NCBI GenBank assembly: GCA_944472155.2 | Contig: OX235271.1 | Coordinates: 96,609,256 to 96,673,255, forward strand | DNA from: Trichobilharzia szidati | Taxonomy: Eukaryota; Platyhelminthes; Trematoda; Strigeidida; Schistosomatidae | DNA length: 64,000 nt | Direction: 5' to 3' | Shown: positions 11,641-24,559 of the stretch, piece after piece | How the letters are laid out: each line of letters starts with the position of its first letter | How positions within the stretch are numbered: the first letter of the stretch is position 1 | Program-made: the position numbers and the translations under genes | Notes under the pieces: generated by a model | What the model was told of the DNA's origin: nothing | Databases searched by the model: none | The model's input: the letters and a program-made list of their open reading frames with translations, nothing else

Positions 11641-12302
11641 TCTTCGAAGCATCTGCACAAGAAGCCGACAATTCAACCTGAGACCAAGCACTTCGGTCCA
11701 ATCAATCGATCGGAAAATCTAAACTTGAACTGAATAATTCTGACAGTTAGTTCAAAATTTAGATTCAAACAGTAAAATCTATGCTAGTTAACAAACTTTA
11801 CAGAAATGACTAGTCTCTTAGGTGTAAGACTGCCGTTTTCAGTCAAGTTGTTATTTTTCAAAAGTGGAGACAACAGAGTAACCTTGCAAGAGAAATTTGA
11901 AGGCAAGAGAGTTAAAGACAGCGAAATGGACCGATTGAAATTACAACACCGAAGAAGACTGTAGTGATGCAAATGTGCACAATTCTCAGTAGCACAAATG
12001 TAAAAAATGAAATGAAATATAAATATATAAAAACCTAATTATTTCTTAGAAAAATGACAGATTGAAACACTAAAGTACTGCATAACTTTATTTTTGTATC
12101 AGTGTGATTTATGCTAGTGTATATTTTGGTGTGGACTAAAATTAGCTAGAAAACTGTTATTAAATAAAAAGGAGCACTGTAAACTTGTTTCTTTCGAAGT
12201 CAGGTACATTTCATGATTGTGAACCTACTAATCAATATGTATAATACAAAAGTTTCACAAAATATATTTTTCTAAATAGCACAAATGAAACAATTCACTC
12301 AC

Positions 12303-12440
12303 CTACCATTAAGGTATTACAAGATATTCGTTGATAAGAATTTAATTTCGCCAGAGTATTGGTTGGCTGACTAGTAAGCGATTTTGGACTTTGCAAGCCT
12401 ACACTCTTGAAGCACTTCAGCCGTGATAGAATATTTGCGT
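12303..12440 (-). CDS. LRRC49: LRRC49-like N-terminal exon (tentative)
   Basis: A 138-nt minus-strand exon with a strong acceptor (tattttttgtag) and a near-consensus donor (g|GTGAGT at 12302). Only the phase-1 entry frame is open. It leaves in phase 1 and joins in frame to the exon at 11307. The peptide, containing ILSRLKCFKSVGLQSPK, has no recognisable domain. Upstream exons and the start codon were not found, so the gene's 5' end lies further right or is hidden among repeats. Confidence 0.5.
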
Positions 12441-13199
12441 CTACAAAAAATAATTTAATCATTGATTAATCAGTGGGCAACAAGCCTGTTAATGTTTTGA
12501 TAGAAGAATTTATAAATATGAAGATGAGTTTTACTAATCAGGGGATAGGACATCTTGGGTAGCAGTTATACGGCTTCATAACCATGATCATTATCATCAC
12601 ACATCAGGGTAAAATCCAAAATTTCAAGTCTGATTATTCTGACTGATTATGATTGGTGCTTTTGTGATGACAGCTGCTCTTTTAGAAATTCGGGGACCAC
12701 GGAGCTGTATCATGTTTTCGCTCACACAGTTTCATCATAACATTATATGGGAAAACCATACTTTCCAAAGTTAATATAAACGTCTTTGTTATGGATTTAG
12801 TACATAGGCAGACGATCCTCGAGAGGCTGAACAGCTGAATGATATATTTTAGCCATCCATAGGTGTTTAAATTACTTAGCGTAAATTGAAAGTTGCATTT
12901 CGCTTTCTTTTCTATAGCGAAATAAGTTCCATAACATGGTAGACAGAGGTAAGATGTCTTAGACTCCTTGGGTAGTACAGAAATGTCTTCAATAGTGCTC
13001 AAAGATTTGCCTATGTCCTCATGTGATACAACGACTCTGCGATGCGAAACTGATGTGTATTTTCCTCTTGTTCCGTAAGCCTACAGGAAGCCCTTGTAAA
13101 ATAAATCACATCTAGCAGTTCAAAACACATCTAAACTCATTAGTGAAGTTTCGTTAGTGAGGTCTGGGAAATCTATGTCTCCAAGGCCTCTGTTCATAA

Positions 13200-15855
13200 G
13201 CTGAATGAACACAGGTGTATCAGTGTGTTATACAAACACATGTAGTCTTAGGAAAAAGCTTCCTGAATTAGGAGTAATACCTGAAAGACACCAACCTGAT
13301 GTTATAGCAGATACTGAAACATGGTTTTTAGTGGATGTTGACCTCACTTCACTCATACAATGATATATCTGCATTATAGCAAACATAATAGTTAGTCGGA
13401 AAGGAGGTTGTGTTTCTCTATACATTCTAGATGATATAGGAATTGGTTCATCGTTATCAAAAGCGCATGATAGCATCACTAGTGAGGTCGCAAGTTGTGT
13501 TATAAACCTAAATAAGGGTACCGTGACGATTGAGGTTATATACAAAAGTGCTACCTACCAGTCTGGTGACTTCTTACTAGATCACCTAACGGAAGTGAAG
13601 TAGTAGAAATATTTGTCTGATAGTAGGTAACTTTAATGTCCCATATATTAATCGGGAGGGATTGACATCAACCAGCTTGTATGCCTGTTTCAACAGAGAA
13701 CTTACACTGACAGTCTTCAAATGTGTACTTGTGCAGTATGTGCGTGTGCCAACTCTGAACATGACCATTACACCAGAAGTGGGATGTGAGCGACATTAGG
13801 TACCTCCCACGGCTAGGCAGTAGTGACCATATATCTATTACCTTCACTTCTAAGATTCATGGCTTCATCTATAGGTCAACACCTCGACCTAACATTTGGA
13901 AAGCGGATATATCACCAATATAGAATGCAGCAACCCCAACTGAATGATTAGTTAGTACAAATGAGACTGTTGACGAAGCTTGTGTGAGATTTAGAAATAC
14001 TTTAGAATGTATCAGTTCATCTTTCGGGTCTTGGTCCGCCCCCCGAAAGCTGACTCATAAACTACCTTGGACTAGTAGTGAAATAAGGAGGTTATTAGGA
14101 AAACAAAACAAGCTTATGGGATCAGTTTAATGTAACCTAAAAGGAGAAGTTTCGGATGGGCTACCGTAAAATTCAGAACTTTTGCAACTATGTGAGTGAT
14201 AAAAATCGTATAGAATACGAGACACAGTTAGCGTCGGACTGTCTGCATTATCCCAAAAATCTGCAATGGTTTACTAAACGTAGGAACAAAATAAGCAGTG
14301 GTATACTATGACTAGTAAACAATACAGGTGAGGCTGCCTAATAAGATGGAACGAAGGTTGAAAACCTTTCTGAATACTTCTGTAATGTTCTCCCATCTGA
14401 CTATAACACCCAGGGGTCCAGTGACTTCACTGCTATCGCCACTAAAATGCATCAAATTACAGTAGACTACACAGTGGTTCTTAAACTGCTAGCTAAACTG
14501 GAAGGATTAAGTTATACGCCTCATCTCCAAACAGGGTAACAGGTAAGTAGTATCCAACTGCTGGCCTATAAGTCCCACTTGCAATATAGCAAAGGAATTA
14601 GAAACAATTAGCTCATATGAAAAAAATTCACCTGCTACCGGAAGATTAGCATAAATTCCAACCAGGTCGATTCTTCGTGACAAACTTTCTGTTATTTGGG
14701 GAATTTATGTAGAAACCAGGGATAAAAACCTTGTCGTTTTTACGATAGTAGTAAAGCATTCCATAAAGTATAGTATTCAGATCCCAGTGAACTAAAAGAG
14801 TTCGGATTAGACCGATCCCTATATGATCGGTTTAGGTACCACCTACTGGGTAGAAAACAAAAGGCAAGGGTTATTAGTGTGTTGTCGGGGTGGAAAATAG
14901 TACCCAATGGGGTTCTAAAAGGGAACTGTACTAGACCCCTTGTTATTCCTAATGTACGGAAACAAACTACCAGAAATTGTTACCTTGTCTTCATCATTAT
15001 TTGAGGATGACATCAAGATATGGAATTAATAATGATGATAGGCCAGTTTTACAAGGTGGCCTAGATAAATTGAATGAAAGGTAATTATTTCCGGAAAAAG
15101 CACCTTAATGCCCTTAGGAGAGATGTGTCACACGTCGTACTCTCTGAGGAAAGCAGAACTGCCTGATGCTAGCAGACAAAAGGACTTGGGAATTATTCTC
15201 TGCCATGATTTGGAAACGAATGCTGCTAAGGCTTTTCGAATAATACTGGCACTTTGAAGGGCTTTGAAACGACTAGATGAGTTTATGTTTAAAGTACTCT
15301 ATGCAACGTATGTCAGGCCTCACCTAGAATACTGTATACATGTGTCTAGCGAGGAATGAGGCGCTAGTCTTAAAAGTAAGAAGAAGGGCATGAATCAAAT
15401 TAGTTAATGATGTCTCTGACCTTCCTTATGAGAAGACGACGTAACATTTAATTATTTCCCCATTATCTTGCCGAAGGCATCGAGTAACTTGATTTAGGTA
15501 TATCGTATATCAAAGGGTGATTTATGTGGTGACATTTTTAACCTCTTCTCTTCCTCTAGGAGACCTTTATGAGGCCACCATTAAAATGTGATCAAATCGC
15601 AGACAAACAAAATAGTTGTAGAATTTCAATTCTCACATGGGTTGGTCAATGACTGCAACTCACTACCTAGTCATGCGATATTATCTCAATCAGGGACCGC
15701 TTTCAAAGAAAGAATTAGATCTCGGCAGGATTACATTTTGCAAGGATTAACACAGGCCACAACATCGTACTATTCCTTATTATCTTTAGATGAAAGGCTG
15801 AAAATAAACTCAGAAAAGGACACAGTTACTAACAACTTCTCTTCTCCATGACTAA
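13200..15855 (+). mobile_element. CR1-like non-LTR retrotransposon, heavily decayed
   Basis: Scattered in three frames: an APE-type endonuclease start (near 13226, YTNTCSLRKKLPEL then DTETWF), a reverse-transcriptase palm region (near 14740, FYDSSKAFHKV), and the ORF2 C-terminus at 15588-15851 (VVEFQFSHGLVNDCNSLPS). Many stops and frameshifts show it is an old copy. It is related to, but more decayed than, the minus-strand element at 24560-27656. The 5' boundary is uncertain. Confidence 0.65.
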
Positions 15856-15859
15856 ATCG

Positions 15860-18430
15860 CCATTTACTGTCTATCATTCCCTAATTAAATTCTACTTCAA
15901 AATCAATTATTTCAAATTATCACTCGACTAAAAAAGGTTAACTTATTTGTTTTTCCTTTTTAGATATCTGTATTTATGTGTGCATAAACCCATGCATACT
16001 ATATTTTGAATTTTTTCATCCTAAAAAACTATCCCAGCTAGCAAAATCCCACTACAGAAAGTGGGACACTATCGGGCATTTTCTGCAGTGAACCCAAAGT
16101 GTGTCCCAAAGTTTCCTCAGTGTCGCCGGAGCCAATGTTACCTACTGTATGACACAGATTATTATTTTTTAACATACGCCTTCTTGTAATCTAAGGGAGT
16201 TTGAGGTGAGGAGAATTAGAAAATTTTAAAAACAAAAATGATATTTCTTTTAAGCAGTACATTTCGCTCATTCTTTGTAAAAAACGGATGTCATTTCACA
16301 TGCAGCAGAATATATTTAAGGACTGACAAAACGCGGAACCATCTGTCCTTCGAAAATAATTGATGCTTATAGATCAGTATATGAAGAATCGGTTCGATTA
16401 GTTAATTTATAGTTAATTAAACTCATACAAAAGCATCCTTTATGTTTTGACAGATGAATATTTTGCTATACAGGCTTAAAGACAGCAAGATTTTCTAAGG
16501 AAATTCCTTTTATTTCTCACTAGTTTTTGCATGGAAAATTTTATACTATGGTATGAAGTATTCATAAATAATATGTTGCGACAGCCTTAGTCAGATAGAT
16601 AGATTTCCATAAATCTTGCCTACCTTCCATTTCATTTTGTTTCTGAGCGCTCCTGAAAACCCCGTTCCTGGTTTTCTTGATCAGATATTTTCTTCTTTCA
16701 CTCATTGAGTTATTAAACCATAGCAACTTTAGATTTTGATTTTGTACCAATTAAAAGTGCAATGTTCCACAGTAGTAAAAGCATCAGACGTCGTTGGTTG
16801 AAAACCATCATTCGCAGATTATGTTGTTAGTAATGAAATTTCACTATTGCTTTGCTTGTGTATTCAGAAGCTTCAGATAATAACATATGGACTATTCATC
16901 TTCGTAAATTATAACAAGGAAGCCTTCCCAAAGAGTAACATGACTCAGCACTGGTTGATGTGACCTGAACCACTCCCAAAGCAGTGCTAATAGGGTAGGT
17001 TAAAGTAAGTAAGATCACTGTTGGTTCCTGTGATCACCCACACATTACTGGTGCAGCTACAAATGATTTCACAACATCGCTAGCCCGCAACGTCATTATC
17101 ACTAAATGGTGGATTCTGACCCTTCAAGTTGACTAGCTGTGATGAAGGTGTGCTGTCAAGATCACAGGTCGTCGGGCAAGTTGTTGTGTTTCATTCTTTT
17201 GTCTTTGCTAGGTCCCAAATTAGTCACGCACGCATTTATCCTGAACGACATCGGTCACGAAATATATTTCGTATTTTGGTTGTCTAGCTTCTATCCTGAC
17301 TTGGATTACTGATTCTTTCTAGTTTCACAGATCAGGTAAATTTGAGATTCTCACAGCGCGCAGAAGCTACGTTTATCACTTTATCCTTACATTTAAATCC
17401 ATAAGAAGTCTCTAACCACTCATATCAATCATTCGAGTGCTCTCATAGCCTATCCGTCTTCAGTCTGTCACTGGTTTGGATGTAAATGCAGTGAGGATCT
17501 ACTCTTGCTTTAAAGGCAGTAGTAACCGGAGATAACACTTTATTCTGTAACCAGATAAAAGCCTGGGAGTTATGTTACCACGCTATTTCTTTCTGTCACA
17601 TTTGCTCCATCTTCAAAGCATGGCTTTCGTTTCCAACCTGAAACCCAAGTCGATTATTAGGTGGAGCCAACATTAGATCATGAGATATAAGATTTCTAGC
17701 CTAACGAAGAACAAATAAAACATCTTGCACAAGCAGCTGCCTTACCCCCATTTGAAGGTTTAAGACTGCAGCTAGGAGAATATCCTTGGTCTTAGTGTTT
17801 AAAAATATCAGTCAGGTGTGTAAATTAGTGCAGTATTCACGACAAATATCCTTAACGATTTACGTCACTGGATGGTGGTGGAATAATTCCAGGAGATCAG
17901 GCCAGTTGCTGAACAAATCTTTATTGCAGCCTATCTTAGACACGCATATAGCTCCCTTGATTTTCTAAATATTTAATTCCAACGCTAGACCAAGTGAAAG
18001 CACATTGACTTTAAGTTATACGGGTTCACAAATGTGTGTGAACTTTTCACCCTGGCTTTCATTAGAACAAGGAACTCCACACAAGTGACTTGGCTTTGTG
18101 TAGCTGTTTCCTTATGACTGATGAGTTTTTCTTTGCAAATCGAGTTCAACAGAGAATATGGTGGCCATCTTCTGTGTAAACGAAATGACAGAGTGGTGGC
18201 CAGAATTCATGTTTGTATATTTCTAAAGTTCGTCATTGTCCAATGTACATAAACAGAACTTTGAATGGGCATAAATATAGTGCCCTTTAGTCATTTACGG
18301 AGTGTTGTTGAACTCTCAGGAAGCTGGCCAGTGTAAGCAGTGAACGGGTTATGCGATCAAAATATACATCTACATAAAATGGATAATAACATGACAAAAA
18401 TGAACACCATTTCTGGTTAACGAGTTCAGA
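15860..18430. other. Intergenic sequence without a supported gene
   Basis: No convincing coding region, RNA gene or full repeat was recognised. A short inverted sequence (cccactacagaaagtggg, near 16045) forms a small hairpin. Open frames here are short and compositionally ordinary. Confidence 0.5.
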
Positions 18431-18434
18431 GGTT

Positions 18435-18800
18435 TTAGGTAGTGTACGTAAATAATCTTCTAGCAATGAAACATTTCATAGGGAGTTCAACAAGAGAGAA
18501 TAAGAAAGTTGCATGTCTTAGAATGTTCGGCTCAAGTGCTTGCTCCAAAGTTCCCACCAGCGCATAATATCTAACTACGTTTTGTTGATACTTTATTAGT
18601 TTAAAATTCTTTGAAATACAGCTTGGTAGCAGCCTGCACTCGGTCGTAAATTTCATGATCAGCTGTTGTGCAGTACTTATATCTGTTGTAGGAACCAAAG
18701 AATGTCGCTGACATCGAATTCGCGCGTGCTTCTGCACTTTTGTGTGGCGTTTTGATTGCTATAAGTCAATGGAATCCATACATACAAGCGAAGACTAGTT
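18435..18800 (-). pseudogene. Possible sulfotransferase-like gene remnant
   Basis: The minus strand gives disjointed pieces, including ATFFGSYNRYKYC, QNVVRYYALVGTLEQ and LLEDYLRTLP, in three different frames. Their order and the RYYALVGTLE core recall uronyl/heparan 2-O-sulfotransferases, whose C-terminal part has a similar VG-x-x-E segment. Two frameshifts are needed to connect them, so if the relation is right this is a dead copy. Weak call. Confidence 0.2.
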
Positions 18801-19124
18801 TTCTCAAATGTGCAGAAACTGCGATATGTTTTAAGATCACTTGCAACATTCGATGTTTTCTGCCAAAAATTTAAACTGAGCTAAGTGCGCACTGCAAACT
18901 ATTCAAGTGCTTTTCTGGATTTGAATAACTTAAACCTCGTCGTGATCAGGTACGTAAAGGCATCTGGGGTGTGTGTCATTTTGTCCTATTATTGAGTATT
19001 CTCCCTTAGACTTCCCCCTTTTTGCTATTATTCTGAAGCCATATATAATGTGCGTTTGTACAACGGCAATTTTCAGGGTTATTTTGGAATCGTGCGAACG
19101 TAGTGTCCGACATTTATTAAAGCT

Positions 19125-19815
19125 ATGGGCCTAAGGTTTAGAAGTGGTTGCCATATCCACTTAGGGAGGACTCATCGGTGTCTGCAAGTAAGGGATTCAG
19201 AGCATATTCCTAAATGCCTGCACAAACAAATAGAATCCCCAGAACCCGTTAATGGTGATAACGGGAGACCTAGCTCTTCCGTCGCCAAACTTATTATCAA
19301 GACAGGACATAAAATCGACGTTTACGCATCTTTAGAGGTTGACGGTATCGACGTTCGCGAATTGTATGGAGTATACTGACGTAAGATCTTATACCAACAA
19401 CTTCTATAATATTCGTTTGTCGTGTACCAAAGACAAAGTACGTGATATATTTCGGGACCAAATAGTAAACCGTATCGAGTGAATGCTTAGCTGGCTAGTG
19501 ATCGTGTACGCACGTGACACGACGGAGCACCAAATGGCATGGACGGTTGACCGGAAGCCTTCAGCTAAACAAGTCGACTTAAACAGTGAGGGTCAGCATC
19601 CGATGTTCAGTGATGATTACTGTGGTCAATAATTTTGGGGAATTATTTACCGCTACACATCTTTTAAAACTATCTATAAAACGTGTTTGGGGGTATCCTA
19701 AAGTTTGTAAAATCCCTAGCTGGCAATTAGGAAGTTTAAATCACCTTTATGTGTCTAAAGCAACAATTCGTTATCACACTAAACCTTTCTTGGTAAAATT
19801 TTTTGATACCAGTCA
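19125..19815 (+). mobile_element. Penelope-like element fragment (C-terminus and 3' end)
   Basis: Encodes a partial GIY-YIG C-terminus (LGRTHRCLQVR, then HIPKCLHKQIESPEPVNG) close to the element at 6598-7920, and the 3' sequence through cctttcttggtaaa. It is split at 19331-19657 by a solo LTR with a CATC duplication; the Penelope sequence resumes exactly at 19662. Confidence 0.75.
19331..19657 (-). mobile_element. Solo LTR of the Gypsy-like family, TSD CATC
   Basis: 327 bp matching the LTRs at 33882, 36852, 42516 and 45485, running tttagagg...gctaca on the plus strand. It is flanked by CATC at 19327-19330 and 19658-19661. Inside a Penelope-like fragment, it defines the family's LTR ends precisely. 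Confidence 0.9.
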
Positions 19816-19819
19816 GGGT

Positions 19820-22800
19820 ATATGTACTATTACCTCTCTTATTTGGTTTAGTGATCTTCATTGTTATTTTGCCCTTCAATATGTTCTTTTAACTTGAACT
19901 GAATTTACCTTCTCACCTCTTAACTCTTTATTTAATTTCATATATATTCCTATGACAAGTTCGTGTGTGACAAGATTGTTCAAAATGTGTTGCGCAAATA
20001 CAACACTACACGATTCAGACAAATGGCGTCTTCTTGTTGCTTTGTCTAAGAATCCACCTGTGTGAAAAATAGTGACTGATGTAATAGCACAATTATATAA
20101 ACTTCTATTAATTCTTACTGTGTTAACTCGTTAATTATTATATTAATAGTTGCATTCATGTATACATCCTGTGGACCCTTTTTTCTTTTTTAGGTAATCT
20201 ATAATTTCGGTGACCTCGTGGGATTCGTTGCTGAAGAAAGCGTTTTTCAGCATCGTTGATTTTGTATTCTGTGTTGAATTACTAATAAATGTATTCCCTG
20301 TGCCTTAAATGGACATTCCACTTGTTAATATTGAATACAAACTTTGTTGAATGTTGTGAGATGCAGAGTTTTGGAGATCAGGGTCATGTGTTATATTGAG
20401 TAGTGCATGCAGAGGAGACACCCACCTCTGAGTTATATTGTCGACAATATGCAGTACATTCTTGTTCTTGTGATAAATTTGTTAGCAGTAATTATTGTCA
20501 CTACCTAAATTTTGGGAGGATGGTGTATAACGAAATGTACCAATTCAGTAGTCAAAGTTAAGAACTGTCCGTTAAAATCGAAACTTCACGATAATCCTTC
20601 TACCTAATTACTATTGTACTCTATTTTATCTCAACTTCCTAGGCCTTTAGTAAAGCTGAAATTTACTCTTTTGTTTTTCTTTTTTCTCATTCACACTCTT
20701 CTCTCACATAAAGTTCGGTTGCTCTGATGGTTAAAAAAACATAACAACAGCACTCATGTTTGAGAATAACTTTATTTTCATAGAAAACGTCATAGTTTTT
20801 TACGGTAAGACCAATATGGTTAGCATCATACATTGCAAATGTGCACTATCATATCAAGTACTGTATGGCCTATTCTTGTATTTTTCTTGTAAATATACTT
20901 CCAATAATGTATTATTCATGATTGCATTTTATACCACTTTGTAGATGTGCAGGATTTTCTCCTCTTTCTGAAATAGCGTTCAAGCACGTGGTTGTCGCTT
21001 AACTTCGATGGAAACCTTCGTGGAAGATTTACAAATTAACAATTATAAGAATCTGTTCTGATTGCTTGTACTATATAATTCAACAATTTGAACTTTAAAA
21101 AAAGTGATAATCTTACTATCCTTTGTAAACGGTGTACTTACCTCAATATTGGTTGGCTATCGTATGCCTGCAACTACGGGTTGAAAACGAAACGAAGTCA
21201 ATTTTCCTGCGCAACCTGGAGGACTACTGTTTAATTCAATAATGATACGACATGGGTCAGACAATGAGTGTATTTCTGTATATATATCAAATATTTAGCT
21301 GTTCAAAAATTATTAACTTGTAGACAATCTACTATTTATCATTATATCATGCTTGATCGTGCCTGTAAAAATAGCATGCATTTTCATGTAAATTTATGTT
21401 TATATGAAAATATAAATTATTATTATTACTCACCATATTGATCTGTTTAACACAAGGGATACGGCACAGACACTTACGATCAAACACCAGTAGTATTTTC
21501 ATATCTTCCAAATTCATTGTTCACTTCTCACAACCTAGGTGGACAATATCATCAGTATACTCTAAGTTGATGAGACTGTTCCCTGGTAAGTCCCTAAGGT
21601 CAGTGACAGACAATTCTATTAATAGATGTATGATGAAATTGAACCGAAATAAGGAAGACAGTTAGAAATGACCCTTGTATTACATCTTGCCTGGCAATAT
21701 GAGTTCCCTCATAGTTTAGTTGCATTACTAAGTGAATAGAATGCAATCTGTAGAATTCATGAAACTCACAAAATAAGGTACTGCCTTCCCAGAAACCCAG
21801 TCAGTGTTTCCTCAGAAAAGTGAGAAATGGGCATTGTGATTGTATAAACTCAATAGATTGTGAACTGCTACCAATTAAAATGACAACAATTATTAGAATT
21901 ACAAGTTATATTTTCAGCTTAATTGCAACATTCAGCAATTGTCAAATGACCACTTGACGAGCGTAAAATTTATACAGGTAGTGCATAAGATTTATTAAAA
22001 CACGTACACTTTCGATTTCAATATGAAGTCTTCTTGCAGATGTTTTAAATGTCGGCACAGATGAACTGTCAGTAGTTGTCCGCAGGCAGAGGACGACATC
22101 GAAATGTAAAATAGCCCCTGGATTGGGGCTGTACATGAGAGGTTAGAAACCCGCTTGAAGACAAACGAAGCTATTCATATGAACAGTGGTCATAATTTTG
22201 CCGGATGGTTCCCAAATAATCGGGCGCCAAGTGAGAAGTAGATATGTCTAAAAATTATATTGACGAAATCTCAGAAAGTTGAGGTGGGTAATTCCAACGT
22301 TTCGTTCAGCGAGCTGGTCCAAACTTCATCAGGGAAACTAGTTGAAATTAAAATAACTAACGCTTATATATGAAAAGGAAATATTTTATCTTTAAAAACT
22401 TTGTCCTATTTACTGAAGGTTTTGGTTCGCATAAAGAAAGACTGACTACAGAAGCCCAACAAATATAGGTGAATCCCGAAAGTTCGAACAGACATGCAAG
22501 TGTGACGTTAGCGGATGCATGGCTAGTCCTGATTAATATATAAAAATAAATATTTATCACCCATCAATCATATCTGGTCCAAATTCCTGATTGTCTGTAT
22601 CTTCTTGTGGACAGGCTAACAAATGCTTAACAATTGTTGCCTCATACAAACGTATATATGCACCGCTGTATACCGCGCACACACATATTTTTTCATATTC
22701 AGTTATCTACGACTATGAACCTTAGTCGGATGTAGTCAGTAAAAATTCTGGTGCACACTGTTTAAAGTGTTTGACAAAAGTGGACTAATATTTGCAATTC

Positions 22801-23040
22801 TGAGGTCAAATTTTAATTACTCATTTCAACTTTGCTGAGATTTACAAGTGTAACTTTACGTGTGTCTATAAATCAAGTGAGTTCTACATGGAGAACGTCG
22901 ATCCCTGGTGGTCTCAAAGAGAAGTTATTGGTTCATTATTACTGATGACTTCTGAAGGTGATCTGTCTCTCAGCACTTCTCTAAGCTAGTTCCATAATGT
23001 GAAGATCGGGAAGGGACAGTCGAGCCGTAAAAATAACGGG
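19820..23040. other. Intergenic sequence without a supported gene
   Basis: No gene recognised. The sequence is AT-rich with short open frames only. The only pattern noted is the hammerhead-like core listed separately at 22297-22335. Between 23040 and 23360 a fragment with FNINKC-like and RNLSHALCETN-like pieces may be a non-LTR remnant, too weak to call. Confidence 0.5.
22297..22335 (-). ncRNA. Hammerhead-like core motif (weak)
   Basis: On the minus strand CTGATGA (22326-22332) is followed after 22 bases by GAAAC (22299-22303); the intervening bases can form GTT/AAC and CAGC/GCTG pairs. Penelope-type elements carry such short ribozymes. Good stems I and III were not found, so this may be a relic or chance. 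Confidence 0.2.
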
Positions 23041-23580
23041 CCAACCTGTAGATGTCGGCAGAATAAAATGGGATAGCTTTCAACATCAACAAATGCCGTG
23101 CCATGCTTATGTTTGCACCAGTGGACCGAGGAATCTCTCCCACGCTCTATGTGAAACAAATCTATTTCATATGGAGCTTGACGTCAAGCTACTCCTGAAG
23201 GGGAAACGCAAACTGTGCAGAAGACTCAAACAAAGGCACCAGAACCCTCTTTTCTCATGGAGGTATCCTGGTACAGTAATATATGGAGCTTACATTCATC
23301 TGTACCACTATGTTGACGGCCATATTCCTATGTACGTGACGTCACCGCATCACTAATTCTAAAACGAGCCACCAATCTCTCACAAAATGCACCCCTGACT
23401 AAAATGGTGAACATATGACGACCAACTCCGATAGCTTCATCAGTATACTCAGCCGTCAGGGCACTAAGAACAAACTAAATATGGCATACAAATAAGTGCA
23501 CGACCCAAAGCGCCCTGACCAGGGCACTATGGTGTCCCTTGGGGTCACCTTGACGGAATCGGCTATCGAAGCACAGCAGT

Positions 23581-23917
23581 TGTGGTGAGAGCTGGCTGCT
23601 AGCCAAATTGGTAGACAGTAATTTACGTCAATGGTTATGTCCCCAATATTTGTCATGAGAAAAATAAGAACAAAGACTGACCCAGCAACCAATCACAGTA
23701 GACTTTGCGTAGGTGGATATAATTTGCTGATAGATAATTTGGACTTCAAGAAACGGCCACAGACAGATGAAAGATTAACGTCCAGAGAGAAACCACCAAT
23801 CAGAAGACTGTTTGTTTGTTTACAATAATCTATAATAATATCCATGAAAATCTACAAATATGTGTCGCTTTCCTAAATAAACAATCTGTTGCCTGACTCT
23901 GGTCTTCTACTGTTACA
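23581..23917 (+). repeat. Solo LTR-like repeat, family 2
   Basis: 337 bp, TGTGGTGAGAG...TGTTACA, with an internal AATAAA; same family as 2569-2906. No matching target duplication was found on its flanks. Confidence 0.5.
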
Positions 23918-24559
23918 CAATTAGTCCGCAGCCTAATTTATTTTCCCATGAGGTTTGTCAATTACGAAATTCACCACAAATATCTCACATTTTTTCCATA
24001 CTCCACTAATCTAGCCCAATTTTTCCAGTTTTCCCTATACCTATCATTCTCACCGCTTTCTACTTTGTTTCCTGTCCTTTCTGTTAGGTCTGCGTATGCA
24101 CCCACTCTCTCAGTGTTCCGCGAATGGTGCAAATACCATACTTACTATTTGTTCTGTGTAGTCATTCTCTTGATTCCCTTCTCACTGTCCTTTCCACCTG
24201 CACTAGGGCATTTATCAATGGGAATAGAGGACTGAGAAGCGAAAATAGACCATTAGTTGCAGTGGAACCACTCACTGATTGAATGAGTTTAACTTTTTCT
24301 AGTAGTGTGTGATACAGAAATTGAAGTGGGACTCACAGAAGATGCACTGCTGTTCAGAAGCAAGAAAATCAATGCTAAGAAGTCACACAGCTTATACAAG
24401 TTCATCACAGAGATAACGGACATTGGTTACACCAATCCACACTTCTGATTTCAGATTTATTGGTTGGGGAAAGAAGGCTTGAAGCCTATGTTAGTCCTTT
24501 TCTAGTTAATTTCTGTGCTTGTCCAAACACACTACTTCTGGGAATCGGTTCCAACAGTT

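Noticed and set aside
11784..11972. Extra exon between 12303 and 11307
   Set aside because: It has acceptor- and donor-like ends, but phases do not fit either neighbour, while the neighbours join each other in phase.
12682..13002. 106-codon minus-strand frame
   Set aside because: No domain, no splice context, and next to a decayed retroelement.
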